From: Jaltomata sinuosa
Taxonomy: Eukaryota > Streptophyta > Magnoliopsida > Solanales > Solanaceae
Reading direction: 5' to 3'
Assembly (NCBI GenBank): GCA_003996215.1
Contig: QJPP01002949.1
Location: 1-64,000, forward strand
DNA length: 64,000 bases
The position numbers were made by a program, and so were the translations under genes. Below, piece after piece: positions 36,701 through 47,219 of the stretch (position 1 is the first letter of the stretch; the number at the start of each line of letters is the position of its first letter). Under the pieces are notes generated by a model. The model saw only the letters and a list, made by a program, of their open reading frames with translations. It was not told the DNA's origin and made no database searches.

Positions 36701-39700
36701 CACATTATCCCTGACATGTTTTTGTAATTCCTAAAGAACCCCTTTTCAGTCCTAACTGACATTTCCTTTTTCTTCCAGTTTCCAGCTCTTGTAGCTACTG
36801 TTTCCTCCATAGCAGTCCTTGGATACTTGGTTCATAGGGACTCAACAATAGTTTTCATTTTTTTTTTTTGCTATAAAACTGGTGATTCAACAAAGATACT
36901 TAATATAATATCTTTCCTGGATATATCTCGTTTGGCAGATTTGAATTGCAAATTCAGCATCTCTTTTTTGCTTTTGATAAAATACAAATTCTAGGTCGAC
37001 TTTAATGGCAGTTATATCTCACTTAATATGAAAATGTTTCAAGTATAATTTCATTTTTAGTGTTTTAATAGCTTTAAGGACATTCAGTCATTTTATCCAC
37101 CCACATTAACTGCTTATTTGCAGTTTCAGCACTTCCATCCAAGCACGTAACTGCTTCTTTTTGAATTCAGAAAAAATGATTTTAAGCCAAAGTGCTTAAA
37201 AGCTACTTTTATTCCGCTAATCCAAACGGGTTCAAAATTTACACTAGTCCAATATGGAAGTATGATAACAAACTCTAACTGAAGAGGTGGAAATAAATAG
37301 TAGCTAAAGGGGATAGATGATGACCACATTGTACATGATATAACTCAAGCCAAAGGCTATTAGAAGATGGTAAAAGTGTTTTTCCACCTACACTAGCCTT
37401 TGCAATTGTCGAAATTTCCATTCTGATGAGTACCATTGTGCCTTATCATTTTGGAAAAAAAGGAAATCATAATAGTCCTTGATTATTCCTCTTTCTTGAT
37501 CTTTTCCACTTTTATCCTCTTCTCCTTTTTCAGTTCATCACTTTCTGTACCTACCCCCCCCCCCCTTGGGTTGATAGGCCTTACACCCCTCTCCCTTTAA
37601 TTTCTACCACCTTCCTCTACCATCAGTATTATATTGGCCCTTTTGCCGACCTTTGCATCGAGCCTCTCCTCCTTCCCCTACGTTGCATTGTCATCCCCCT
37701 CGTGTAGGAATGCTCAGGTATTGCTACTCAATAGCAGAAGGCCCTACTTTTAATTTGGGTTGGGTCTAGTGTAGTCATTGTGGGATATTTTATATTGGAT
37801 TTAATGATGTTTATTACAAAATTAATATTTGTAATTTTTGTATATGAGAATTGTGCACGTTACTTCAAACAAGGGTGTGCTTTGTTCTCGTTCCTTGTCC
37901 TCCAGGTGGCTTATTACTTTTTTGCTCCTCCCTTTAAAAGATACTAGGATGCCAGAAGTGTCGAAATTTAGGGAACTCCTGTGCACCTCACTTTGAAACA
38001 TAATAAAAGTGCGTATATGATGAGGGAAACGTTCCTTATCGACTAGTTGTCATTTATGTTCGTTGTTTTTGAACTATTGTTTTGGGTAACAAGTGTAAAC
38101 AAAAAATCTATGGACTGATGTGCTCTAGTAAATGACTGCAAAAGTTTTACTATATTAAGTTGTATCTTTGTTGTTGAGCCTTTCATTTTCAAAGGGCTTT
38201 TCTCTTGGGCAATTGTTTGGATGATAAGTTAATGCTTCCTAACAATTTTAACCTGCTTCATTGTATACTTCTAGCTGCATAGTTAAGGATCTCTCTCTTA
38301 TGTTTTGCTTAGCTCGCATTTCAATTTCCTTTTTACGTGATTTTACTTGGGCTTGAGACTTGTAAAATGAAAAGACTCCTTATTCTTATCCTTCTTTATT
38401 TTTCTTACACGCAGAGAAATTTTGTCGAAAGCATGGCTGGATATTCTCTGGTTTGCTACCTTTTGCAGGTGAACTGAGTGACTTATCTCTCTATAATTTT
38501 ATGATTGCACGAAGAAGCATAAAACACAGATCACATATTTCTGTTGTCAGCAGATGCTTCGTTCTCTAGTATGTATCACCAAAATAGATCCATTTTACAT
38601 GGGCTACATGCTAGCCATATCCTTTGATTATTTGTTGCACATCTTAGTCCCTTCTTGTGCCCTATACCCATAAAAATTGAATAAAAGAGATGAAAATTGG
38701 AAAAAGATGTGTTTGAAAGAAAAAAAAAAGCCTAAATGTGTATGCTGACACTATCTTAAAAAATGATTGGATATTTTTGATATTGATCAAACAGGAACTC
38801 CTGGTATTCAAGTAATAAACAAAAAGTTGAGAAACTATACAAAACTGTGTTTCTTTACATAAAGTCAGAAAATAGCAGACATCTATGCTAGCAGGAATTA
38901 CGTGGGTGCACTGAATATTTACAAAGTAACATAGACTACCCCTCCTCTGGACAATACTAATTTCTACCACTCTCCTCCCCAAGGCTCTCTTGTTTCTCTC
39001 TGCACTACCACATTAGTGTAAAGGAGCTACATTCCGTTCGTTGCTTCTTTTTCTCCCTCCCTTGAAGGCCTAGCTCAACAACATATCTTTGATGGTGGCT
39101 GGCATTGACCAATGTATACTAAATAGGTTCAGTACAGTAACCATATCTTTTACGATGGCTGTCATTGTCCGTAACTTCCATTGTAATTTAAAGACGAAAA
39201 TGGAACTATCGATCAGCCAATAAATTTTGCACTTTGCACCGAATGCAAGAATTAGAGGTAAAAAGCATTGGGCGAAGTTTAACCCTAAGGGCTGGAATGG
39301 AAGAGCTAGACCACAATCAAATAGCTGAAGACGAAGAAGCAGGGAGCTTACGGCCTTGCAAAGCCGGAACCAGTTAGGTTTCTTTTTCAAGTTGTAAATT
39401 TGTCTGAAAGACTCATCCCTGTCACATTTACTTGATACTACATCAGACTCTTCAATAAGAAAATGAAAACTTTCCATGGCAGTACGTGTCACAAAGGTAG
39501 ATAAAGTGGTGCCATTGTTATTCAAGGGATAAAGAGTATGACATGTCGCGGTGTGTAGAGAAATGCTAAATGTTTGTTTTACATGGGTGCATGGCCCAAA
39601 AGTTGGTTCTCCTGTTTCCCAAGGAAAAGTCTTCATGGCTTACCTCTCTAGTTCAGATTCAATTAATCATTATTGGTTGCATGCTATTGGTGGTCCATCT

Positions 39701-42700
39701 GAAAAGAAAGGAATCTCAGATGTTTCGAAGGCAAAAGAGAGAATTCACAAACTGAAGTCCAATGTCTTATCCCTCTTAGCGTTTGGTGCAACATGCAGAA
39801 TGTATATGGTGTGGGTAGCTTTTAGATTTCCTCAGTTACCTCTCACATTAGATTAGTCGGAAATGATTGTTACGAAGGTTCCTGGATATGGAATAGATAC
39901 ACATGTAAGGATATCATAATGTAACTCACAACACAATCATTGTGCTCTTTTTGTTTCAATAAGATGTTCACTTAACTATAAAGAAAAATAGTGGCTGTAT
40001 GCTATTTTTGGTGTAACGTAACATGAGTTTGTGGAGTGAGTTATTTTGTACTCCCGTTTGACACACTCACTCAAATGTTCACTTGTTTCTCAGTGTCAAA
40101 TGTTTGTTGTCCAAGGTTCCAGATATGCTTTTGCATGACTAGAATCTGTTCTTTTCTTCTTTTTCTATGATTTTTATTATGTGGTTACTATGAATGTCTT
40201 CGATATTAGCTTTCCTAGTACAGTAGGTATCGCAATGAATCAATGATTACCAGTCTTTGTGATTCTGTTGCTAGATAAAAGATCGACACAATGGGAATCT
40301 TCTATTGGATGAAGAAGGACATATCATACACATTGACTTTGGTTTCATGCTATCTAATTCACCTGGAGGTGTAAATTTTGAAAGTGCACCGTTTAAATTG
40401 ACCCGCGAACTCCTTGAGGTATATGCTGCTGAAGAATCTCGTGTCTAACTTTTTATTTATTCCCTTGTTATTTTATATTCTGGAGTTGTTTGATACAGTT
40501 TCTCAACATATATTGTGGTTGATTTGTGCTAGATCATGGATTCTGATGCTGAAGGAGTTCCAAGCGAGTTCTTTGATTATTTCAAAGTAATATATTGTTT
40601 ACTGAGGTATTTCATATCTGGACTTCTTTTTGTATTTTTTGTGCTTTATGCCTTTTCCTTTCCTGTCTTCAGGTTCTATGCATCCAAGGGTTCCTCACAT
40701 GTCGGAAACACGCAGAGCGTATAATTCTTCTTGTTGAGATGCTACAGGTAGACCCTGATACACAGTCTCAATGCTAATTTCGTATATGTTTAATACTATG
40801 TAATTGAATCTAACTTTCCAACAGAGGATGGAATGGGGGCGCGGGGACGGAGGGGTTGGGGTTCCAGTGCTAATTTCGTATATATTTAATACTATGTAAT
40901 TGAATCTAACTTTCCAACAGAGGATGGAATGGGGGCGCGGGGACGGAGGGGTTGGGGTTGGGGTTGGGGTTGGGGTTGTTGAACTAGGAAAGGATTAGAA
41001 ATGTCCTGTAATTCTAATGCTGCAAACTTCCCATTTTTCAGTTCTTAAGACATTCATATGTGGCAGGCTGAGCCTTCACCAGGGAAGACATTTCTCCAAC
41101 TTTAATCTTTCTAATCTTTAAATACCATCAAAGATGCACCTATCAATAAAAAAACTGTCAAAGATGCAGTACAAAATATGGTACTGCTCCTCGATATCCC
41201 AAATTAAATATACTTCTTTGACTTGTCATGGCCTCACTCACGGGTATCAAGAGAAGATCTGAAGACATTAGTTGCTTCTTATTAAGGGAGGTATGTGTTG
41301 GGAGCATCACTTTTATCTTCTGAATTTATAAAGATCATATATCTGTCAAAAACAGAATCGAGAAGCTAAAAATATAGACTTGTAAGTTTTTATTCAACTC
41401 GTCTGTCCCATTTGTGTCTCACAAATTGGCAGTAGAGGAGAAAAGTTAATCTCACATTCATATCATATTTTCTATCCATATGAATTTAATACAGGTAGAG
41501 TTGGTCTATTGGGCAAAGCATTTTGGGGCTGCCCAAAATAACAAAAGATCTACAACAAAGAATGTATTTTTTGCTGAGCACCCAAGGGTATGGCCTAGTG
41601 GTCAATGAAGTGGGTTGAGCACCATGAGGTCTCAAGTCCAATTCCCAGCAGAGACAAAACTCTAGGTGATTATCTGTTCTAGCCTTGGTGGACAGAGTTA
41701 CCTAGTACATGTTGCTGGTGGGAGATGGCAGGTATCCTGTGGAATTAGTGGAGGTGTGCACAAGCTGGCCCGATACCACGGTTATAAAAAAAAAGAATGT
41801 ACTTTTTGCTAAAATGATTGATTGAAATTTACTGGGGAGGAAGAAGGATCTCCACATGGTATTCATTAACTTGGAGAAAACATACGATAGAGTGCAGAGA
41901 AGTCTTCTGATGGTGCTTGAAAAGAAAGAAATCCATAAAAGTGTAGTATAGGATATGTATGAGGGATTTAGAGGCGGTTCCTGTAACTGTTGCTTTAGAT
42001 CAAGGATCTGCCTAAACTTGCGCCTGTTTATGTTGGTTATGAATGAGCTAACCAATAGTATATAGGATGACGTTTAAAGGCATTCTATTTGCTGAAAAAA
42101 GTATGTTCGGTTTTAGGATAGTTTCATTAATTAAGATTTAAGACAATATATAAGCACTGAAGTGTAGTTACAACTATAAAAAAAGGGCGAAGTCAGATTG
42201 GATGCGATTTTGATGTCAAAACACGGAAAAATCATATATCTAGATTTTGTCTTCCAAGAGAAGAGTATCGTAAACAAAATAAGATGGTTGAATTGGAGGA
42301 GTGTCATAATAGGCTACGTGAGAGGAAGATGCCTAACAAAGTGAAAGGCAAGTTTTATGGAAAAGTACTATGAAGTAACCTGAGCATCTAAACCTATAAA
42401 CTTGTTCAGTACCATTATAAATTTTTGGGTAATGAGTAGTTCAGGACAATTATGAGCTCCATTAAAAACCTTACGCAGCCGATGACAGACAATAATGTTT
42501 TAAAATCCTCTCACATGTGTAACTCGGTTGGGTTTACACATGGGATTGAGGAGGTTTCCCTTTCTGGTCATTTTTGTCTTTTCCTTAACTTCCTCTTTAT
42601 CCTTTTCAATTGTGAAGTATCATGGAGGAACACAAGTGAATCCAAAGTTAAACAGAAAGATCCATCATAAGAGAAGCAAAATCATCACAAAGAATCTCTT

Positions 42701-43968
42701 AAACATCATACTTCCACAAGTGAGATTAATAGTTTGTTTGGCCAAACTGCTAGGAAGCCAAAAGCTCTTATTATTTTAAGAAGTGCTTATTTTAGAGAGT
42801 TGAGATGTCTTGCCAAGCTTTTAGGGAAAAAGTGCTTTTAAGACTTAAGTAGTAGCAAAAGTTGTTTTTCAGAAGCTAAAAAGAGTAGCTTTTCCCCCTA
42901 AACACTTTTGGAACCTTATCGAAGCACAAATTGTTGCTGAGTTCTAATAATGGCAAAATTGCTTTTCAAATTGATTAGCCAAACACAAATGGCTACTCTC
43001 CAAAAGTACATTTTCAAAATACATTTATGATAGAAAGTACTTCTCAAAATAAACAAATTTTGGAAGCTTCCAAACAAGCTATATAGAATGAAAGAAGAAA
43101 CTCTATGATTGATCTTGCATGCCTTAATGAATCTCTAGCTTCTTCCCAATCTTGTCTTCAGGATTAGTACTGGAAATGACAGTTGAATAACAGTTTGTGA
43201 AGGTTTGGATGAGCGATAGTCTAAGGGCCCTTCCGAGATGAGCTATTTTTCTTGTGTAACCATCTAAAGTTGCACTTCTCCAATTAATAAAAATTGGTCA
43301 AGTACTATACAGAAGTTCACTTAAAATAGGTAGTGATGTACAGAAATACATGGAAAAATATATATTGAGGGTTTAATCACTTGAGGGAGTGGTTATTTTC
43401 TGGTTTTGGCAATGTGCTGTTGATTTAGTTTTCTTTTTTGGGCGCGGTCATGTTGTTTCCATATATTGGCTGGGCACGGTCATGTTGTTTCCCTATATTG
43501 GTTTGGGTGCGATCATGCTGTTTCCCTAAATTGGCTTACACAACTCGTATTCCTATTCTCAATCTGATTTAGCTTACTGTTGTATCATGTGATTGAGTTA
43601 CTAAGCATACTTGTTTTGATCAAACAAATTTTCGTCTTTATTGAATTTATACATTGATCTCCGAATAACACAGAATTTGTTTCCATTCTATCTTTATATC
43701 AGGATTCTGGTTACCCTTGTTTCAAGGGTGGTCCCCGAACAATTCAGAACCTAAGAAAGAGATTTCATCTTAGTTTAACTGAAGAGGTTTGTCACTGGTC
43801 CTAAACTTCAATAATTCTTTATTTTTATCATCTACGTGGTCATGATGCCCTGTTTATCTTTGCCAGCAATGTGTTTCCTTGGTACTTTCTTTGATTAGCA
43901 GTAGCTTGGATGCGTGGCGTACTCGCCAGTATGATTATTATCAAAGGGTCTTAAATGGGATATTATGA
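21732..43968 (+). CDS. PI4KB1: Phosphatidylinositol 4-kinase beta, 16 coding exons
   Basis: The enzyme phosphorylates phosphatidylinositol at position 4, making PI4P for trans-Golgi/secretory trafficking; the Arabidopsis homologues bind RabA4b. Coding exons: 21732-23312, 26886-27074, 27169-27217, 29862-29994, 30106-30550, 31486-31566, 31646-31768, 33819-33888, 35711-35808, 35896-36000, 38415-38468, 40275-40418, 40533-40586, 40673-40747, 43703-43786, 43867-43968. All have GT/AG borders, and phases join to 3387 nt, 1128 residues plus stop, close to the ~1120 residues of the Arabidopsis protein. The N-terminal lipid-kinase-unique region is followed by a charged block (about 230-510) with 8-10 repeats like KDGFFKRLL. 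The catalytic domain has the ATP-binding Lys871 (IVKSGDD), catalytic loop DRHNGN at 979-984 and IDFGF at 996-1000. The first ATG (MVRLLGL) is the homologous start. Gene symbol is by family; beta1 versus beta2 is not certain. Confidence 0.95.
24998..25871. mobile_element. Non-autonomous DNA element in PI4K beta intron 1 (hAT-like ends)
   Basis: Starts TAGGGGTGTTCACGGG and ends TTTTTCACGACAACCCTA, imperfect inverted ends, with runs of GGTTTGGTTT and its complement inside both arms. The ends are typical of short hAT-related elements of plants. No transposase frame is present. The element at 46395-47003 has similar ends. Confidence 0.5.
26171..26249. repeat. Tandem duplication, two ~40-bp units (intron 1)
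   Basis: TGGTACACAGTTCATTCTCT occurs at 26170 and again about 40 bases later, with the adjoining CTTTCTCTG also duplicated. Confidence 0.75.
27697..27770. repeat. Perfect 37-bp tandem duplication (intron 3)
   Basis: AAAGCTTCAAGGAACTTAGT and the following bases occur twice, offset by 37 bases, almost without mismatch, so the duplication is recent. Confidence 0.85.
28731..29080. mobile_element. 350-bp hAT-like MITE (intron 3)
   Basis: The left end GCCTGTTTGGTCAAGCTT is the near-perfect complement of the right end AAGCTTGGCCAAACAGGC. The interior is made of repeated AAGTGCTTTT motifs in both orientations. A second copy of the same length lies at 42731-43080. Confidence 0.75.
29451..29579 (-). 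mobile_element. RTE LINE/TS-type SINE 3' tail (intron 3)
   Basis: In minus orientation it begins GAGCCGGGGTCTATCTGAAA and ends GGGTATGTTGTTGTTGTTGT. This tail is shared by RTE LINEs and TS SINEs of Solanaceae. No SINE head is recognised. Confidence 0.75.
32080..33120 (-). pseudogene. L1-type LINE 3' part in PI4K beta intron 7
   Basis: Minus-strand translation gives pieces typical of the end of plant L1 ORF2: WRFNNEEGTLWRKVI, a GIWRHIRAHWDSF block, FGDGRKTQ, and the zinc-knuckle-like region (LCRQQNEDGKHYFLHCSF, then IWSFFFNILGV). Stops and frameshifts interrupt it. The copy is opposite in direction to the host gene. Confidence 0.7.
34619..34717 (+). mobile_element. RTE LINE/TS-type SINE 3' tail (intron 8)
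   Basis: Starts near GAGGGCTATCGGAAACAACC and ends CACTGGGTATGTTGTTGTTG. Only the shared tail is recognisable. Confidence 0.75.
36249..36475 (-). mobile_element. tRNA-derived SINE (intron 10)
   Basis: In minus orientation, head TAAGGCCTAGTGGTCAATGA (A-box region), B-box-like GTTCAAATCCCAG, then the body ending in a GCGCAAGCTGCCCAGACAC-like tail. About 227 bases; the most complete copy besides 41578-41792. Confidence 0.7.
36504..37230. mobile_element. hAT-like non-autonomous element (intron 10)
   Basis: Left end GGGTGTGTTTGGATTGGC, right end the complement of CCCGTTTGGATTAGCGG, with inward AAGCTTTTAAGC-type motifs in both arms. It is 727 bases long with no transposase frame and sits immediately beside the SINE at 36249-36475. 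Confidence 0.6.
40772..40985. repeat. Recent 96-bp tandem duplication followed by (GGGGTT)n (intron 14)
   Basis: The unit starting TGCTAATTTCGTATAT occurs at 40772 and 40868 with about one mismatch. Each copy ends in a G-rich stretch (GGGGGCGCGGGGACGGAGGG). The second copy runs into four to five GGGGTT repeats. Confidence 0.85.
41578..41792 (+). mobile_element. Complete tRNA-derived SINE with target duplication (intron 14)
   Basis: Begins GCACCCAAGGGTATGGCCTA; the A-box region TGGCCTAGTGGTCAATGAAG and a decayed B box GTCCAATTCCC are visible. It ends with an A-run. Flanks AAAGAATGTATTTTTTGCT and AAAGAATGTACTTTTTGCT form an ~18-bp target site duplication with one mismatch. Confidence 0.85.
41830..42420 (+). 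pseudogene. RTE-clade LINE fragment (intron 14)
   Basis: Translated pieces KDLHMVFINLEKTYDRV, DMYEGFR and a degraded QGSA/MNELT region match the reverse transcriptase of the relic at 19312-20775. Frames are broken throughout. Confidence 0.65.
42731..43080. mobile_element. 350-bp hAT-like MITE (intron 14)
   Basis: Left end AGTTTGTTTGGCCAAACT, right end GAAGCTTCCAAACAAGCT, with AAGTGCTT-type interior motifs. Same family and same length as 28731-29080, but more diverged. Confidence 0.65.
43438..43536. repeat. Three-unit 33-bp minisatellite (intron 14)
   Basis: Three consecutive variants of TTGGGCGCGGTCATGTTGTT followed by TCCCTATATTGG, differing at a few positions each. Confidence 0.85.
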
Positions 43969-44730
43969 GGTCAAATTGAGTTACCCACATTGAAAGGTGA
44001 CTATACACGTGAAGAGAGTCGATCACTCTAACTTGTTTGCTGAGAGGGGCTTGGTTGGGGAAGTGCAATTCACTATATGGATATGTTCCTCTGATTCAGT
44101 CGAGGTTAAAGGATTGCTGTCCTTGCAGCCTGCTTCTCTTTGTGAGGAATTTGTAATTGTACCTGCGAATGTTGTATGAAATGTACCAGGTGCAAGCTCT
44201 CTTCAAGAAGAGCTTTAATTTCTTGTTTCACTCAATTTTCAAGATTCAGTGAAGAGATTTTGTCGAGTATACCCACCCGTGGGTACATACTGTACAGAGC
44301 TGTGTGTAAGAGATGCAACAGTGGTGGCTAGCTGACAGAACGCGAGAGAACGGCTGTTGGCACTGTTTGAATTGAATCATGAGTTTGCTAATAGCTTCTG
44401 GTGCAACATGATATTTGGTTTGTACAATAGCTTCTTTGCTTTGATTTTGTTTATCATTCTTCTTTCTTTTTCCTTATTATTATTGTGTCAAAAGCATTAC
44501 TTAGATAGCAGTAGGAAAATTGCAGCCTGCTATTCCTTGATTTCAAGTTTTTGATTCTCTGTGTTCACCAGGAGATATCTGAAACAGCAGAGTTGTAATG
44601 TATAATATTTTTTGTTGACCACAGCTCTTCATAGTCCAATTTGTGCAATGAAATACCCTCTATTGTCTTTTTACTGCAATCTTTGATTGACATAATGCTC
44701 ATGGTGATATTTTTTGTTTCAAAGATAAGG

Positions 44731-44832
44731 ATACAACAACATACCCAATGTAATCCCACAATTAGCTGGGCAGGGTGGTGTGTACACAACCTTATTCCTA
44801 CCTTGTGAAAGTAGAGGTTGTTTTCGATAGGC
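44731..44832 (-). mobile_element. RTE LINE/TS-type SINE 3' tail
   Basis: In minus orientation it ends GGGTATGTTGTTGTAT and starts CCTATCGAAAACAACCTCT. Only the shared 3' tail remains. Confidence 0.7.
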
Positions 44833-45416
44833 CATCTTCTCAAGTAAAGCATATAAAAACAAGTATGCAAAGCAAATACTGTAGCGAAATAAGTAATGCT
44901 GCAAAGAATGAAGAAGAGAACAATAGCAATGCCAAAAAGAAAACGATAACTGAAGCAAATGAAATGTTTAAATAATAATTGATTAAACTTTTGGAGTTCT
45001 AATATTATTATTTTCTGATGAAGCAATCTATAATTTCGATTTAGCACACTGGTACTAATATTATCAAATAGTGATGGTAAGTGTTGTTGATGTATTTTCA
45101 TTTCAATTTGAATGATAAATATTTTGTTTCATTTAGGCATTTGAATTTCTTTATATTTCAAAAAGGATAAAGGGCTATTTTTTGCTTGTGAACTATTTGA
45201 ATTGGAACGACTTTGCTATCCGTTTTAATTTTTGCACAAAAATGTCTTTATTGTTGAAAGCAGTTTGAAAATACCCTTGTCATGGTTCTATAGTTAAGAT
45301 TTGCGCCGGCTACTTGCTAGTGCCTTGTGTAGTTAGATTTTTATATTATTTTGTTGTAGTATAGTTTTGTGTTTATCTGTTATTTTATTTATTGGTTTTA
45401 TCTCCTGGATTGCTTT

Positions 45417-45541
45417 GAGCCGAGGGTCTATCGAAAACAACCTCTTTACTTCATTCTGGGGTAAAGATATGGTCTGCGTACATCTTACCCTCCCAGACCC
45501 CACTTTGTGGGAATATACTGGGTATGTTGTTGTTGTTTGTT
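45417..45541 (+). mobile_element. RTE LINE/TS-type SINE 3' tail
   Basis: Starts GAGCCGAGGGTCTATCGAAA and ends ACTGGGTATGTTGTTGTTTG. The best preserved of the five tails in the window. Confidence 0.8.
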
Positions 45542-46135
45542 GGTTCTATAGTTAAGATAACTCTTGTCACGGTTTTTTAGGATACTTTAAGGAACGATTT
45601 ACTCTGCGTAGATTGGCTCAACGTCTCGCCACTAATATTATATAATTCATACAATTGATTAGAGGAATAAAAGATTCATTATTGTTGTGGATTAGTGACG
45701 TAATGAGAGATGATGATGAGTGATGAAGTATAACACAAATATGTCACTTATTTGTCTTTGACCAGGTCACATAAGTGTGTGATTATATAATCTAAAAATT
45801 TTAAAAATATATAATTTTTGCAAGTTTTTAAAAGATTATAAAGTAATGAGTCAGTGGTTTGATAAAATTGAGATAATTTCACTTTTGATACCTAAATTAA
45901 TGATAAATTTTATATCTGTCCTTTAGAATATCCAACTAAACGTATTTAGCCCCCAATTAACTAAAAAGTTACTTTTGATCCAACCATATACACTATTTTT
46001 ATAATTTCAATCTTTTCAAAATCGTTATAAAAGTAGAAACATTTTACAAACATATGAGTCTATATTTGCCGGAATTCATTAGTGGAGGGGTCAAAACACA
46101 TATTTCAAATGTTTAAACTTAAATATAAGTAATAT

Positions 46136-46390
46136 TATCCTCTTCATCTCAAAATACTTATCGTATTTTTTATTTACACGTTCTTTAAAAAGATATTACT
46201 AATTAGAAGGGATGTTTGATTATTTTACCCTATAAACTTTTTTATTGAATATTTATTGTATTATCATACTTGAAAGATGTTTGTTGTTTTCAAAAACAAT
46301 TACTACTAAAAGTAAAATGAAAAAAGAATCGTCTTGAATTTCTAAAATGATAAGTATTTTTAGTAAGGACGACTTGAGACGGTGGAAGTA
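46136..46390. mobile_element. Stowaway-like MITE
   Basis: Left end TATCCTCTTCATCTCAAAAT and right end ACTTGAGACGGTGGAAGTA are imperfect inverted repeats with TA at both borders; 255 bases. Confidence 0.65.
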
Positions 46391-46394
46391 CAAG

Positions 46395-47003
46395 TAGGGG
46401 TGCGCATCAGTCAATTTGGTTTGGTTTGGTTTTTTGGTTTTTGGTCCTTGGCGTTTCAATTTTTGATTTAACCGATAAAAAAATATTCTTCTATTTTTTT
46501 TATTTTCTCTTGTTTTCATTTATTCACATATACACACCTTCATGCATAAAAGTCAATACAAGTTACAAACAAAAACAAATTCAAATACACGCTATTGCTA
46601 AAATAAATTCGTCTTCTTTCTTGTTAAGTAACAAACTTAATTGGAAAGCAGTAGCACTATATCAATCTCTCAAACAGAGAAATAACGTAAGTTCACACTA
46701 ATGGATAGAAATCCACCAAGCCAACGACTTTAGAATAAAAACAACAACACCAAGTCAATAACTATAAAATGGAAAGAAAATAGGGTCAGTATTTAAAATT
46801 TAAAGCCACTATTATATAAATAACAATACAAAAATAATTTTAGTATAATCTTATCGGGTTATCGATTTAACCATTAACTAAAATGTTAAAACCAAAAAAT
46901 CGAATTGATAACCCAATATATTTTTTTTTTACAAAACTGTTAATCCAATAATCCAATACCTAAAAACCAATAATGTTTTTTACCATTTTTTGCACACCCC
47001 TAA
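46395..47003. mobile_element. Non-autonomous DNA element with AGGGGTG ends
   Basis: Starts TAGGGGTGCGCATCAG and ends TTTTTTGCACACCCCTAA, inverted ends similar to the element in PI4K intron 1. The interior holds GGTTTGGTTTGG-type runs. No transposase frame. Confidence 0.5.
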
Positions 47004-47172
47004 GTACAGGGACCAAATTTATAGTGTGGTAATAAGTAAGGGATTAAAAATGTTAATGTTGATTAAGTTTATGATTTTACCCAAACTGCCCCTGCCAGTA
47101 TGAAAGTAGTGAACCAATCAGAAGCTGTGGATTGTGAAAGAAGGCTCTTGGTTAAAACCGTGTGACTGTGGC

Positions 47173-47180
47173 TATATAAA
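47173..47180 (+). promoter_or_regulatory. TATA box of the NAC gene
   Basis: TATATAAA lies in a GGCTATATAAACCC context, about 30 bases before a pyrimidine-rich stretch (47205-47300) that looks like a 5' UTR start and ends in a splice donor (CTG/GGTAAGC near 47304). Confidence 0.6.
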
Positions 47181-47219
47181 CCCTACTCACACTTCAATTT
47201 CGATTCACTTTCACCCCTC

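Larger units (their letters stand above)
43969..46135. other. PI4K beta 3' UTR and downstream spacer
   Basis: The 3' UTR probably extends to about 44200-44600 (AATAAA-like signals are not clear). Beyond it are two RTE/SINE tails and AT-rich sequence without genes. Confidence 0.5.

Noticed and set aside
39070..39636. 188-codon minus-strand frame in PI4K beta intron 11
   Set aside because: No motif and no splice or start support. It probably derives from an unidentified repeat inside the intron.
40956..40981. (GGGGTT)n as interstitial telomere repeat
   Set aside because: The plant telomere unit is TTTAGGG. This run is the end of a local duplication in an intron.
44565..45101. 178-codon minus-strand frame downstream of PI4K beta
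   Set aside because: It spans an RTE/SINE tail and AT-rich sequence; the hydrophobic composition comes from T-rich DNA.
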